Positions 7,676 to 16,686 of a stretch of 64,000 nucleotides of DNA are shown piece by piece. The notes under the pieces are model-generated. The model did not search any database. It had not been told where the DNA came from and saw nothing but the letters and a program-made list of their open reading frames with translations. Position 1 is the first letter of the stretch. Every line of letters starts with the position of its first letter. Origin of the DNA: Parvularcula lutaonensis (GTDB lineage: Bacteria; Pseudomonadota; Alphaproteobacteria; Caulobacterales; Parvularculaceae); the NCBI RefSeq assembly GCF_014651915.1, contig NZ_BMXU01000003.1, positions 1 to 64,000 of the forward strand. Direction: 5' to 3'. Both the position numbers and the translations under genes were made by a program.

Positions 7676-9036
7676 GAGCCGAGCTGGTGCACACTGTTAT
7701 GCTCGGGCACGGTGCAAGCCCAGCCGAGTTCCTCCTGTATCCGTAGGCGAAGTGCATCGGATGCATTCGGCTCACCATGGGTGATGAAGGTCTGGCGGGG
7801 AGGGCTATCGAACATCTTCAGCCAGCCGATGATTTCGTCCACATCTGCGTGGGCCGATAGCATCCGGAGGTTCGCAACCTCCGCCGCCACCGAGAAATAC
7901 TCTCCGTGGATCTTGATACGCCGCTCGCCGCTGGTCAGTCTCGCGCCTCTTGTGCCCCCTGCCTGGAAGCCGGCGAAGAGAATCGTGTTTCGCGAGTCCT
8001 CGATAAAGCTCTTGAGATGATGCAGAACCCTGCCTCCAGTCGCCATGCCACTTGCGGAAATGATGATCTTCGGCGCGCGGTTCCGGTCGAGAGCCTTGGA
8101 TCCATCCGTACTGCGAACATACTTGACGGAACCGAAGGCCGCCCGGCAGTCCTCCGGCGAGAGCTTGTGGTCCCGTGGATGAGCAAGGAAAATCTCCGTC
8201 GCGTCGACAGCCATCGGGCTATCGAGATACACGGGAAGATCAGGAATTCGGTTCGCAGCCTTCAACCGGTGCAGGTGATAGAGAAGCGTCTGCGTCCGGC
8301 CCACGGCGAAGGCCGGGATAATCACGGTCCCATCCCGGCGACTGGTCCGCGTTATGATGTCTTCCAGCACGTCTTCGGGGTCTGTTTGATCGTGCGTTCG
8401 GTCTCCATAAGTCGACTCGACGACGAGGAAATCCGTAGACGCTATATCCTCCGGATCATGCATCGTCAGGCTGTTCGGCCGGCCGATGTCACCAGAGAAG
8501 AGAACCTTCCGGCCCTCGGACAGGATTTCGATAGAAGCTGCGCCGAGGATATGGCCGGCCCGACGGAAGGTAATCCGTATGCCCTCGATCTCGAAAGCCT
8601 TGCCGAACTCCTTCGGGCGCAGTCTTTTCAGCGCCCTCTCCGCGTCCTTCAAGGTGTAGAGCGGCTTGGCCGGGCGGTGCTTCCCGATGCCATGGCGGTT
8701 CAGGAAATCGGCTTCACGCTCCTGGAGAAATCCGGAATCCGGCAGCAAGATCCGGCACAGATCGGCCGTTGCGGACGTGCAATACACTTTGCCCGAAAAG
8801 CCGTTGCGGACGAGCAGGGGCAAGTACCCGGAGTGATCGATATGGGCGTGCGTGAGCACCACGGCGTCAATATCCGAAGGCGAGACTGGCAGAGACGCCC
8901 AGTTCCGCAGGCGAAGCTGCTTGTATCCTTGGAACAGACCGCAATCGACGAGTATTCTGCGCCCATGCGCGTGAAGCAGGAATTTCGAGCCCGTCACGGT
9001 CCCGACGCCGCCAAGGAATTCCAGTCGCAAGCCCAT
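7672..9036 (-). CDS. MBL-fold metallo-hydrolase with beta-CASP and RMMBL domains
   Basis: 454 aa from ATG 9036, which opens directly into the fold (MGLRLEFLGGVGTVTGSKF); an alternative upstream start at 9087 adds 17 unconserved residues. The metal-binding motif THAHIDHSG is present, followed by FSGDIGRPN, the beta-CASP insert (VDATEIFLAHPRDHK) and the C-terminal SAHADVDEIIGW and ITHGEPNASDALR segments. This is the CPSF/Ysh1-type family, often called an RNA-specificity exonuclease. It likely acts on RNA or nucleic acid ends. It is the first gene of a three-gene overlapping operon with the phosphorylase and PRPP synthetase, as in stress-related clusters of many proteobacteria. Confidence 0.88.
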   Translation of the reverse strand: MGLRLEFLGGVGTVTGSKFLLHAHGRRILVDCGLFQGYKQLRLRNWASLPVSPSDIDAVVLTHAHIDHSGYLPLLVRNGFSGKVYCTSATADLCRILLPDSGFLQEREADFLNRHGIGKHRPAKPLYTLKDAERALKRLRPKEFGKAFEIEGIRITFRRAGHILGAASIEILSEGRKVLFSGDIGRPNSLTMHDPEDIASTDFLVVESTYGDRTHDQTDPEDVLEDIITRTSRRDGTVIIPAFAVGRTQTLLYHLHRLKAANRIPDLPVYLDSPMAVDATEIFLAHPRDHKLSPEDCRAAFGSVKYVRSTDGSKALDRNRAPKIIISASGMATGGRVLHHLKSFIEDSRNTILFAGFQAGGTRGARLTSGERRIKIHGEYFSVAAEVANLRMLSAHADVDEIIGWLKMFDSPPRQTFITHGEPNASDALRLRIQEELGWACTVPEHNSVHQLGS

Positions 9037-9215
9037 TTCTGGCGGTTCTCCGAGATTGGTGTCCTCAGCGCAACTTAGCAGCCACACCCGGTCCGTATTT
9101 GCGTTGGCTCAGTAAGACAGCTCTCAGCACGGGCCCTCGAGCAGCGCTGAGCGGGTCGAGAATGGGGCATCCATCTCCCCCCGTTCCGGGCCAGCCGCCC
9201 GGGCTACGGCGCTTC

Positions 9216-10838
9216 TCACCCATGCACGTGGTTCCACACATGACTGATGACGACCGAGCCCTCGCCGACCGCCGAGGCCACCCGCTTGACCGAGCCTGAC
9301 CGGACGTCACCGACAGCGTAGATACCCGGTGCTGATGTGGCGTAGGCTGAAGGACAATGCTCGGACTGTCCCGTCCTGACGAAGCCTTTCTCGTCCTTCT
9401 CCACGCACTCGCCCAGCCAATCGGTGCGCGGCGCGGCACCAACCATGACGAAGAGGGCCGGGGTCTCGATGCGGTGCTCTTTTCCCTGAATCTTGTTCCG
9501 TATCGTGATCGCCTCAAGACAGTCTTTGCCGTGAAGCTCCGTGCACTCGGTTTCGTAGTGGACCGTGATCCTGGGATCCTGCTCGAGCCTGCTCGAGAGA
9601 TAGGCGGACATGGATTGGGCGAGCTCGTTTCCGCGCACCAGCACATGAACGTGCCTGGCCGAGCGGGAGAGATACATGGCCGCTTGCCCTGCCGAATTGC
9701 CGCCGCCGATGATGACGGCCTCTGCGCCCTGGCAGTAGCGGGCCTCCATATCGGTCGCGGCGTAGTAGACGCCTTCGCCCTCGAACTCTTCGAGCTTGTC
9801 CAGTGGCAGCCGGCGATACTGGACACCGGTTGCAATCACCACGGAGCGTGTACGGACTTCTTCGCCGTCCTCGAGCCCGATGCAGTAGCCCTTTCGGCCT
9901 TCGCCCAGCGGCCTGATCGCGGCGACCCGGCGCGGCATGACGAAGCGTGTGCCGAGGCGCATGGCCTGGATCTCCCCGCGGAAACAGAGGTCGGCGCCGG
10001 AAATGCCGGTGGGAAAGCCCATATAGTTCTCGATCCGGCTCGACGTTCCGGCCTGCCCGCCGATCACCTGGTCTTCGATCACGAGAGCAGACAGGCCCTC
10101 CGCACCCGCATAAACCGCAGCGGCAATGCCTGCCGGTCCCCCGCCGACCACGACCACGTCGAAATCGTCTTCGCCCGCCAGGGGCAGGTCGAGGCCGACA
10201 AAGCGCGCAAGCCCCCGCGGAGTGGGATTCTCGATGACCTTGTCCTTGCCGAAAATCAGCGCCGGCTCATTCGTTTCGAGACTCGCTCGCCTGAGGGCAG
10301 CGTCCGCCTCCCGACTTCCCAGGGCGTGGCGCCTGACGGGAATCTTGTTGCGCGAGGCGAAGCTCGCCACCCGCCGGAGCCCGCCATCCTCTTCATCGCC
10401 GATGATCGTGATGGCAGAGTTCTGGTCCTCGAAGGTCCGCCTGCGGCGTGCGGCGAAAACAGTGACGATGATGTCGCTCATCTCCGGCACGCGCGCCATG
10501 AGGTCGAGCATGTCCTTGCGTGGAACCACCGTACACCGCGTATCCACCACCGCTCGCATCGGCATGTGCCAGGTGCCGCCGTTCAGAAAACTGATCTCGC
10601 CGAGATATTGCGTCGGCCCGATCGTCGCCTCCACAGCCTTGCCGCCGGTGCGCATGTCGACGACCTCGATCTCGCCTTCCTCGCAGAAGATGAACTCGTC
10701 CATCGGCTGCCCCGGCTCGACGACCATCTCGCCCGCAGCGTAGCGCCGCTCCTCCCCGAGTTCGCGCAGCATGGCGACATGCGCATCGTCCAGGGGAGTT
10801 CGCTTCATCTGGCGGAGGTCTTGGGCAAGGGATTCCAT
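9216..10838 (-). CDS. FAD-dependent oxidoreductase with N-terminal cyclic-nucleotide-binding domain
   Basis: 540 aa. Residues about 15-125 form a cNMP-binding jelly roll (GEMVVEPGQPMDEFIFCEEGE...GEISFLNGG). Residues about 205-540 form a thioredoxin-reductase-like two-domain flavoprotein, with FAD loop VVVVGGGPAGIAAAVYA, NAD(P)H loop VIIGGGNSAGQAAMY and C-terminal GIYAVGDVRSGSVKRVASAVGEG. The CxxC redox pair of thioredoxin reductase is missing: the site reads ATDMEARYC. It is therefore not a classical TrxB and more likely an NAD(P)H-dependent enzyme switched by a nucleotide or sensing through the jelly roll. It lies between the beta-CASP operon and the epimerase on the same strand. Confidence 0.86.
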   Translation of the reverse strand: MESLAQDLRQMKRTPLDDAHVAMLRELGEERRYAAGEMVVEPGQPMDEFIFCEEGEIEVVDMRTGGKAVEATIGPTQYLGEISFLNGGTWHMPMRAVVDTRCTVVPRKDMLDLMARVPEMSDIIVTVFAARRRRTFEDQNSAITIIGDEEDGGLRRVASFASRNKIPVRRHALGSREADAALRRASLETNEPALIFGKDKVIENPTPRGLARFVGLDLPLAGEDDFDVVVVGGGPAGIAAAVYAGAEGLSALVIEDQVIGGQAGTSSRIENYMGFPTGISGADLCFRGEIQAMRLGTRFVMPRRVAAIRPLGEGRKGYCIGLEDGEEVRTRSVVIATGVQYRRLPLDKLEEFEGEGVYYAATDMEARYCQGAEAVIIGGGNSAGQAAMYLSRSARHVHVLVRGNELAQSMSAYLSSRLEQDPRITVHYETECTELHGKDCLEAITIRNKIQGKEHRIETPALFVMVGAAPRTDWLGECVEKDEKGFVRTGQSEHCPSAYATSAPGIYAVGDVRSGSVKRVASAVGEGSVVISHVWNHVHG

Positions 10839-11022
10839 CGTGCTCTCCAGTCAGGCCATGGGGACTTAGGGTGCTCGCCGCCTCCCCGCCACGCTTCGCG
10901 CTGCTCAAGCCTGGGGAAGGACGCGCGGATCGGGCGCGCGATCGCGGGCGAGCCGTTGAAACCATTGCCGGAGCGCGCCTCGTGCCCCGATGGCAAAAGG
11001 CATGTATCGTCAAGGAGGTCCG

Positions 11023-11937
11023 CTAACGCCAGTCAAAGCTGTACCGGATCGCTCGCCTGTAGACCCCTCCGGGACGGAGGATCGTGTCGCCGAGGGTCGC
11101 ATGGTTGGGCGCATCGGGCGGGCTCTGCGGCTCGATCGCAATCCCGGCATAGGGCGCGTTGGGTCCGCTCAGCCCCTGTCCTGTGTAGACCTGCACGGCC
11201 GGAGCGTCGGAGGTGATGACAAGGCTCCGGCCCGAGCCCTCGTGCGCGAGGCGTGCCCTGACGCCCCCCGGTGTCATGTAGCAGTGGTCAAAGCCCTGAA
11301 AAGCGTCGAGCAGTCCGATCCGCTCGCCAAGCACGGGGCCATCCGACAGGTCGAGCGCGCCACCGACCAGCGGCATGATTTCTCCTGTCGGCACCTGCCT
11401 GCTATCGGTGGCCAACACGCCCTGCGCAGGCAACGTCAGGCGATGTCCGTGTACGGTTTCGTCGCCAAGCCGGAAATAAGGGTGATAGCTCAAGTTGACC
11501 GGGGTCGGCTGATCGGTCTCGGCCTCGAAGGAGACAAGCAGAGCGCGACCTTCAACGCGAACCGTCAGCAAGACCCTGAGATGGCCCGGATAGCCCTGGT
11601 CGCCATCCTCGCTCTCGAGGCGAAACACGGCGCGATCTCGGCTGTGGTCGAGGACATCCCATTCACGGCGGGCAAAGCCGCGAGGCCCGCCATGGAGCGC
11701 CACGTCGCCGCCGTCCGTTTCCGCGTCGAAACGCCTCCCGTCGAGGGTGAAGCCTCCATCGATCCTGTTGGCATAGCGCCCCAGCGCGGCGCCGATATAG
11801 GCCGGGTCCTCGCGGTCATCATCGCCGCCCGGAGGCGACAGTGCCGCCTGCCAGCCATCGCCCAGCTCCACAGACACGAGCCGCGCCCCGTAAGGGAGCA
11901 GCCCCGCTTTCAGCTCGTCATTGCTCAGTTCGATCAT
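11023..11937 (-). CDS. Aldose 1-epimerase (mutarotase) family protein
   Basis: 304 aa. It interconverts alpha and beta anomers of sugars. Family marks include NRIDGGFTLDGRRF, ALHGGPRGFARREWDV (catalytic His region), NLSYHPYFRLG (second conserved His) and GFDHCYM, with a conserved Glu near the C-terminus (GIAIEPQSPPDAPNH). Length matches GalM-type enzymes. It is a single gene; the 184-bp space to the upstream oxidoreductase holds nothing I recognise. Confidence 0.88.
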   Translation of the reverse strand: MIELSNDELKAGLLPYGARLVSVELGDGWQAALSPPGGDDDREDPAYIGAALGRYANRIDGGFTLDGRRFDAETDGGDVALHGGPRGFARREWDVLDHSRDRAVFRLESEDGDQGYPGHLRVLLTVRVEGRALLVSFEAETDQPTPVNLSYHPYFRLGDETVHGHRLTLPAQGVLATDSRQVPTGEIMPLVGGALDLSDGPVLGERIGLLDAFQGFDHCYMTPGGVRARLAHEGSGRSLVITSDAPAVQVYTGQGLSGPNAPYAGIAIEPQSPPDAPNHATLGDTILRPGGVYRRAIRYSFDWR

Positions 11938-11965
11938 CCACCAGACCTAGCGCGGCAGCGAACAA

Positions 11966-11996
11966 TTGACACGAGGTCGCATGGCGACGACACTAT
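11966..11996 (+). promoter_or_regulatory. Candidate sigma-70-type promoter for the btu operon
   Basis: TTGACA (11966-11971) and CACTAT (11991-11996) are separated by 19 bp, immediately upstream of the cobalamin riboswitch. The spacer is longer than ideal, so this is a candidate only. Confidence 0.35.
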
Positions 11997-12000
11997 GCCC

Positions 12001-12158
12001 AGATGGTTCCAGCGTAATAGCTGGCGAAGAGGGAAGCCGGTGAAAATCCGGCGCTGTACCCGCAACTGTCATCCGTGAGCGGATGGTCATCATGCCACTG
12101 GGGTATCAGCCCTGGGAAGGCGACCTGACGCAGTGACCGGAGAGCCAGGAGACCTGCC
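12001..12158 (+). ncRNA. Cobalamin (AdoCbl) riboswitch
   Basis: The region contains the conserved cobalamin aptamer in order: GATGGTTCC, then GGGAAGCCGGTGAAAATCCG, GCTGTACCCGCAACTGT, GCCACTGG, CCTGGGAAGGC and GCCAGGAGACCTGCC. It lies on the same strand as btuB and ends about 160 nt before its start. Binding of adenosylcobalamin is expected to repress the downstream B12-uptake genes. The 12159-12321 leader beyond it probably carries the expression platform. Confidence 0.95.
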
Positions 12159-12321
12159 ATCGCGTCGTTCGCTCCCCGGTCCGGGAATAGGCCACGGGAA
12201 CGGGAGAGCTTTCTCCTCCGAAACGGCATCGATTCCGGCCGCCAGCGGGCAGGGCTCCGCGACCGGGTATAGCCGCGTTCATCGCGCAGGGTTCAGGCGG
12301 GCCGTGCGCTGGAGAGAGACG

Positions 12322-14151
12322 ATGAAGCGAAAGCTTCTCCTGGCAGTATCGCTCAGCCTGCTGAGCACCCCGGCCTTCGCGCATGACGCGGGGCAGGACC
12401 CCGACACCATCGTTGTCTATGGCAGCCGTCTTGACCAGACGCTTGCAGAGGCCGGAACGGCCGTCACCATTCTCACCCGCGAGGACCTCGAGCGTCAGGG
12501 CTACGCCTTTGCCATCGACGCCCTCGCCTCGGCACCCGGCGTGACGCTCAACCAGTCGGGCGGGCTCGGCGGTGCGGCGACCATCCGCATCCGCGGCGCG
12601 GCCAGTGACCAGACACTGGTCCTCATCGACGGCGTCCCGGTGGGGGATACCTCCGCACCCGGAGGAGGGTTCGATTTTGCCCGCCTCGATACCGACCAGA
12701 CCGAGAGGATCGAAATCCTCCGTGGCCCACAGTCAACCCTATGGGGTTCAGAAGCCATCGGCGGTGTGGTTTCCATCACCACCCGCAGCCCCGAGCCCGG
12801 TGCGGGCGTTCTGAGCCAGGGCGCCGTCTTTGCCGAGGTCGGCAGCTTCGACAGCTACCGCGGCGGCGTGCGGGGCACCCTCGGCAACCAGCAGCATAAC
12901 CTGCGGATCGGGATCACGTCCGTTGTCTCGGACGGCTTCTCCAAGGCCGATGAAGATGCTGGCAACACGGAGGATGACGGCTTTCGGTCGACGTCAGCCA
13001 GTCTCCGGCACCGCTCGGACTTCGGAGCGGCCCTTCTCGACACCGGGCTCTATGTCCAGACCGCGGAGACGGAGTTCGACAGCTTCGACTTCCTCGCCCC
13101 CGGTTTCGTCGCCGATGGGGACGAGCGTTCCGAGACCGACGAGCTGACCGGGCACGTCGCGCTGTCAACGCCCGAGGACAAGATCGTCAGCCACCGCCTC
13201 TTCGCAGGCTACAGCCAGATCGACCGCAGCAACTTCACGGGCGAGGTCCCTGCGTTCGATGCCCGTGGCGAGCGCAACATCCTGCGCTACCAGCTCACGG
13301 CCGATGCCCCTGACTGGCCCGTCGCCGTGACGCTCGGCGCGGAGCGCGATGGCCGCGAGGCCAATGACGAGGAGACCTCGATCGCATCGGGCTTCGCCCT
13401 CGCCGCGTTGAAACCCACTGCCGGCCTTACCCTGACCGGCGGTGTACGGATCGACGACCACGAACAGTTCGGCAGCGAAACCACGGGCCGCATCGCGGTG
13501 AGCTGGCAGGCGCACCCTGCTCTCACCCTGCGCGGCAATTGGGGTCAGGGCTTCAAAGCCCCAAGCCTGTTCCAGCAGACATTTTTCTGCTGTGGTGCGA
13601 CAGCGGTGCCTGTAGGCCTCATGCCCGAGCGCTCCGAGGGCTTTGACATCGGTGCGCTCTATTTCCGCGAGGGTTTCAACCTCGAGATCGGCTATTTCGA
13701 ACTCGACACGGACGATTTGATCGATTTCTCCTTCGCCCTCGGCGGCTACGATAACATCGCACGCGCCGAAACGAGAGGCATCGAAACTGCATGGTCCGTC
13801 AGCCTGCCGAGAAAGCTGGTGGCACGCGGCAGCTATACCTGGCTCGAGGCGGAGGACGGAGCCGGCAACGCCCTCGCCCGCCTGCCCGAGCATTCCGGCG
13901 ATGCGAGCCTCAGCTATGAGGGGGAAACCTTCCGCGCGACGTTCATTCTGCGGCACAATGGCGAAGAGACCGACAGCTTCGGGACCGTCGACGCTTGGAC
14001 CCGGCTCGACGCCAGCCTCAGCTATGATGTCTCCGAGAAGGCAGAGATCTACCTGCGCGCCGAGAACCTGACGGACACGGATTACCAGCAGGTCTTCGGC
14101 TACGGGACCGCAGGCGCTTCGGCGACGGTCGGGATCCGCCTCAGCCAATGA
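12322..14151 (+). CDS. btuB: TonB-dependent cobalamin receptor
   Basis: 609 aa from ATG 12322 with GGAGAG just upstream; the longer in-frame extension to 12133 runs back into the riboswitch and is not coding. Signal peptide MKRKLLLAVSLSLLSTPAFA is followed by a TonB box (DTIVVYG), a plug domain (LASAPGVTLNQSGG, ERIEILRGPQSTLWGSEAIGGV) and a 22-strand-type barrel ending in an aromatic-rich final strand. It imports corrinoids across the outer membrane. The riboswitch and the following BtuFCD genes fix the substrate. Confidence 0.93.
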   Translation: MKRKLLLAVSLSLLSTPAFAHDAGQDPDTIVVYGSRLDQTLAEAGTAVTILTREDLERQGYAFAIDALASAPGVTLNQSGGLGGAATIRIRGAASDQTLVLIDGVPVGDTSAPGGGFDFARLDTDQTERIEILRGPQSTLWGSEAIGGVVSITTRSPEPGAGVLSQGAVFAEVGSFDSYRGGVRGTLGNQQHNLRIGITSVVSDGFSKADEDAGNTEDDGFRSTSASLRHRSDFGAALLDTGLYVQTAETEFDSFDFLAPGFVADGDERSETDELTGHVALSTPEDKIVSHRLFAGYSQIDRSNFTGEVPAFDARGERNILRYQLTADAPDWPVAVTLGAERDGREANDEETSIASGFALAALKPTAGLTLTGGVRIDDHEQFGSETTGRIAVSWQAHPALTLRGNWGQGFKAPSLFQQTFFCCGATAVPVGLMPERSEGFDIGALYFREGFNLEIGYFELDTDDLIDFSFALGGYDNIARAETRGIETAWSVSLPRKLVARGSYTWLEAEDGAGNALARLPEHSGDASLSYEGETFRATFILRHNGEETDSFGTVDAWTRLDASLSYDVSEKAEIYLRAENLTDTDYQQVFGYGTAGASATVGIRLSQ

Positions 14152-14954
14152 TCCGGCGTGCGGCCCTTGTTCTCCTGGCCCTCGGGGCTTGTGGCGAGAG
14201 CGAAGGGCCGCCACTTGCCGCGGCACCGCAGCGGATCGTGAGTCTCGACCACTGCGCCGACATCCACGTCCTCGCTCTTGCCGAAACGGACGCGATCGCC
14301 GCCGTTTCGCCAGGAGCGGGCGAGGACTACACCTTCCTCAATGAGCGCGCCGCCGACATCCCTGTCGTCCGTCCGTCTGCAGAGGATGTGCTCCTTCTAA
14401 AGCCCGATCTCATCGTCCGGTCCTATGGCGGAGGCCCACGGGCGACCGAACTTTTCAGGCGCGCGGGTGTCCCGGTGGTCGAGCTTGGCTGGGCAGCAAC
14501 GCTGGACGACGTGGCGGCGAACACGGAAAGGCTTGGCGCGGCCCTCGGCGCACCGGAGAAAGGTGCCGCGCTCGCAGCCGACCTCCGCCAGCAGATCGCA
14601 CAGCCCGCCGAAGGCGCTGAGCAGGCGCTCTACGTCACCCCTTCAGGCGTGACGACCGGGCCGGGTTCGCTTGTCGACCAGGTCCTTTCCGCAGCGGGTC
14701 TCGAGAATTACGAAACCCGGCCGGGCTGGCACCCTCTGCCCCTCGAGCGCCTCGCCTATGAAAGCCCGGACCGGCTCGTGACCGGCTTTTTTGACAGCCG
14801 CGACCGCTTCGAGGGGCGTTGGGACAGCCTCCGCCATCCGGTCGCCCGGGACCTCATGGCCCTTCCGCGCACGGATGTGCCGGGCGCCCTCCTCGGCTGC
14901 GCGGCCTTCCCCCTTGGCGAAGCGATCCGGCTGATCCGGGAGGGCCGGGAATGA
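14148..14954 (+). CDS. btuF: Cobalamin ABC transporter, substrate-binding lipoprotein
   Basis: 268 aa. The N-terminus has a lipobox (LLALGAC), so it is a lipid-anchored periplasmic binding protein. The fold is the two-lobed class III (BtuF/FhuD) type: RIVSLDHCADIHVLAL, then VRPSAEDVLLLKPDLIV, then a long helix and PDRLVTGFF. It overlaps btuB by ATGA and the permease gene by ATGA. It delivers corrinoid to BtuC. Confidence 0.9.
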   Translation: MIRRAALVLLALGACGESEGPPLAAAPQRIVSLDHCADIHVLALAETDAIAAVSPGAGEDYTFLNERAADIPVVRPSAEDVLLLKPDLIVRSYGGGPRATELFRRAGVPVVELGWAATLDDVAANTERLGAALGAPEKGAALAADLRQQIAQPAEGAEQALYVTPSGVTTGPGSLVDQVLSAAGLENYETRPGWHPLPLERLAYESPDRLVTGFFDSRDRFEGRWDSLRHPVARDLMALPRTDVPGALLGCAAFPLGEAIRLIREGRE

Positions 14955-15937
14955 GCCGGGACCTGCGCCTTTCTCTCACTCTCCTCACGATGAGCTTGGC
15001 CGCGTTTTTTGCGGCCATTCTCCTGGGGCCGACGCCGCTCTCCCCGGTCCGTGCTCTCGCGGGACTGTTTGGCCAGGGGCCGAGCGGCGACAACACCGTC
15101 ATCCAGCTCATCCGCGCACCCCGCGCCGTTGCTGCGTTCCTGACAGGGGGCAGCCTGGCTCTCGCCGGCGCGGCGCTACAGGGTCTTCTCCGCAATCCGC
15201 TGGCAGAACCCGGCGTTCTGGGCGTCACCGCCAGTTCCATCTTCGGCGCGACGCTCGTCATCTATTTCGGCGTCGCCAGTGCGGGGCCTGCCGTGCCCAT
15301 CGCCGCGGTCGCAGGGGCCCTTGCGGCGACGGCGCTGATCTCCGTCGCCGCTATCCGCTTGCGGTCCGTCGCGACGCTCATTCTCTTCGGCATCGGCCTG
15401 TCGAGCTTCATTGGTGCACTGATGAGCCTCCTCCTCAGCCTCGCGCCCACGCCGTTCACGCTGATGGAGATGGTCAACTGGACCTTCGGCTCCGTCGCCA
15501 ACCGCAGCTGGCAGGACATCGCTCTCGCGGCCCCCTTCATGGCGGCAGGTGGGGCGCTCGTCCTGCTCGCAAGACGCGGCTACACGGCGCTGACACTGGG
15601 CGAGGACGCGGCGGCGGCGGCAGGGCTCGACCTTCAGAAGCACCGCTTGCTGACAGTTCTCGGGACGGGCCTCCTCACTGGTGCCTCGGTTTCCCTGGCC
15701 GGCGGGATCGGTTTCGTCGGTATCGTTGCGCCGCATATTGTCCGGCCGCTCACCGGCCATGATCCGGGTGCCAGTCTTGCTCCGTCCTTCCTCGCAGGCG
15801 GCCTTCTCCTGACGCTCGCAGACATCGCGATCAGGCTTCTCCCCGGCACGGCAGAGCTACGGCTGGGCGTGCTCGCCGCGCTGATTGGCGCCCCCGTTTT
15901 CGTGCTCATCTCGCTCCGGCGAAGGGGTGGTCTCTGA
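14951..15937 (+). CDS. btuC: Cobalamin ABC transporter permease (FecCD family)
   Basis: 328 aa from ATG 14951, which overlaps the btuF stop. There are about ten hydrophobic segments. Family signatures are RAPRAVAAFLTGGSLALAGAALQG, LAEPGVLGVTASS, GEDAAAAAGL and GGIGFVGIVAPHIVRPLTGHDP, the last being the cytoplasmic coupling region to the ATPase. It forms the inner-membrane channel. Confidence 0.93.
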   Translation: MSRDLRLSLTLLTMSLAAFFAAILLGPTPLSPVRALAGLFGQGPSGDNTVIQLIRAPRAVAAFLTGGSLALAGAALQGLLRNPLAEPGVLGVTASSIFGATLVIYFGVASAGPAVPIAAVAGALAATALISVAAIRLRSVATLILFGIGLSSFIGALMSLLLSLAPTPFTLMEMVNWTFGSVANRSWQDIALAAPFMAAGGALVLLARRGYTALTLGEDAAAAAGLDLQKHRLLTVLGTGLLTGASVSLAGGIGFVGIVAPHIVRPLTGHDPGASLAPSFLAGGLLLTLADIAIRLLPGTAELRLGVLAALIGAPVFVLISLRRRGGL

Positions 15938-16686
15938 TGGCCCTCCGCATGAAGAACATAGCCGTGAGAAAGGCTGCGGCGGTGCTGGTCGAAGACGTCG
16001 ACTTCACCGTCGATCCGGGTAGGCTCGTCGCCATTATCGGGCCGAACGGAGCAGGCAAGACATCGCTCCTGCGCGCTGGCATCGGCCTCGAGGACCACCG
16101 CGGTTCCGTGTCCGTCGACGGCGCCGATTGGGCCTCCCTGTCCCCGACCGAACGGGCGCGGAAGATCTCCTATCTTCCCCAGAAGCGTCCGCTGGCCTGG
16201 CCTCTGAAGGTCCGGGACATCGTCGCGCTGGGGCGCTTCGCCTACGGAGCAGCGCCCCGCTCTCTCGCCGGGACGGATGCGAGGGCCGTGGATGCGGCGA
16301 TTGCCAGCTGCAGCCTCGAGCCTTTCGCCGACCGCGCCGCCGACACGCTTTCGGGGGGGGAAGAAGCCCGCCTGCACTGCGCGCGCGCATTTGCAGCCGA
16401 GACGCCCTACATCCTCGCCGACGAACCTGCGACATCCCTTGACCCCTACCACCAGCGACAGGTGATGAAGCTGTTCAAGGGGTACACGGAGAGAGGCGGG
16501 GGCGCTGCTGTCGTCCTTCATGACATGGGCCTTGCCGCGCACTATGCCGACGACCTGCTCGTTCTCAAGCAAGGCCGTGTGGTCGCTGAAGGTCCGACAG
16601 CATCGACACTGACAGCTGACCTCATCGAAGACGTCTATGGCGTAAAGGCAAGGGTGACGGATGACGGGGTCACGGTCCTACCCTAG
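15937..16686 (+). CDS. btuD: Cobalamin ABC transporter ATP-binding protein
   Basis: 249 aa. Walker A is GPNGAGKTSLLRA (about residues 35-47), the ABC signature is LSGGEEARLHCARA, Walker B is YILADEPATSLDP and the switch His is in VLHDMGLAAHYADD. It starts one base into the btuC stop. Its last 9 bp overlap the end of the convergent Hsp70 gene, so no room is left for a terminator between them. Confidence 0.92.
   Translation: MALRMKNIAVRKAAAVLVEDVDFTVDPGRLVAIIGPNGAGKTSLLRAGIGLEDHRGSVSVDGADWASLSPTERARKISYLPQKRPLAWPLKVRDIVALGRFAYGAAPRSLAGTDARAVDAAIASCSLEPFADRAADTLSGGEEARLHCARAFAAETPYILADEPATSLDPYHQRQVMKLFKGYTERGGGAAVVLHDMGLAAHYADDLLVLKQGRVVAEGPTASTLTADLIEDVYGVKARVTDDGVTVLP

Noticed and set aside
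12133-12321. In-frame N-terminal extension of BtuB
   Set aside because: It overlaps the 3' end of the cobalamin riboswitch; the ATG at 12322 has a ribosome site and starts a clear signal peptide.
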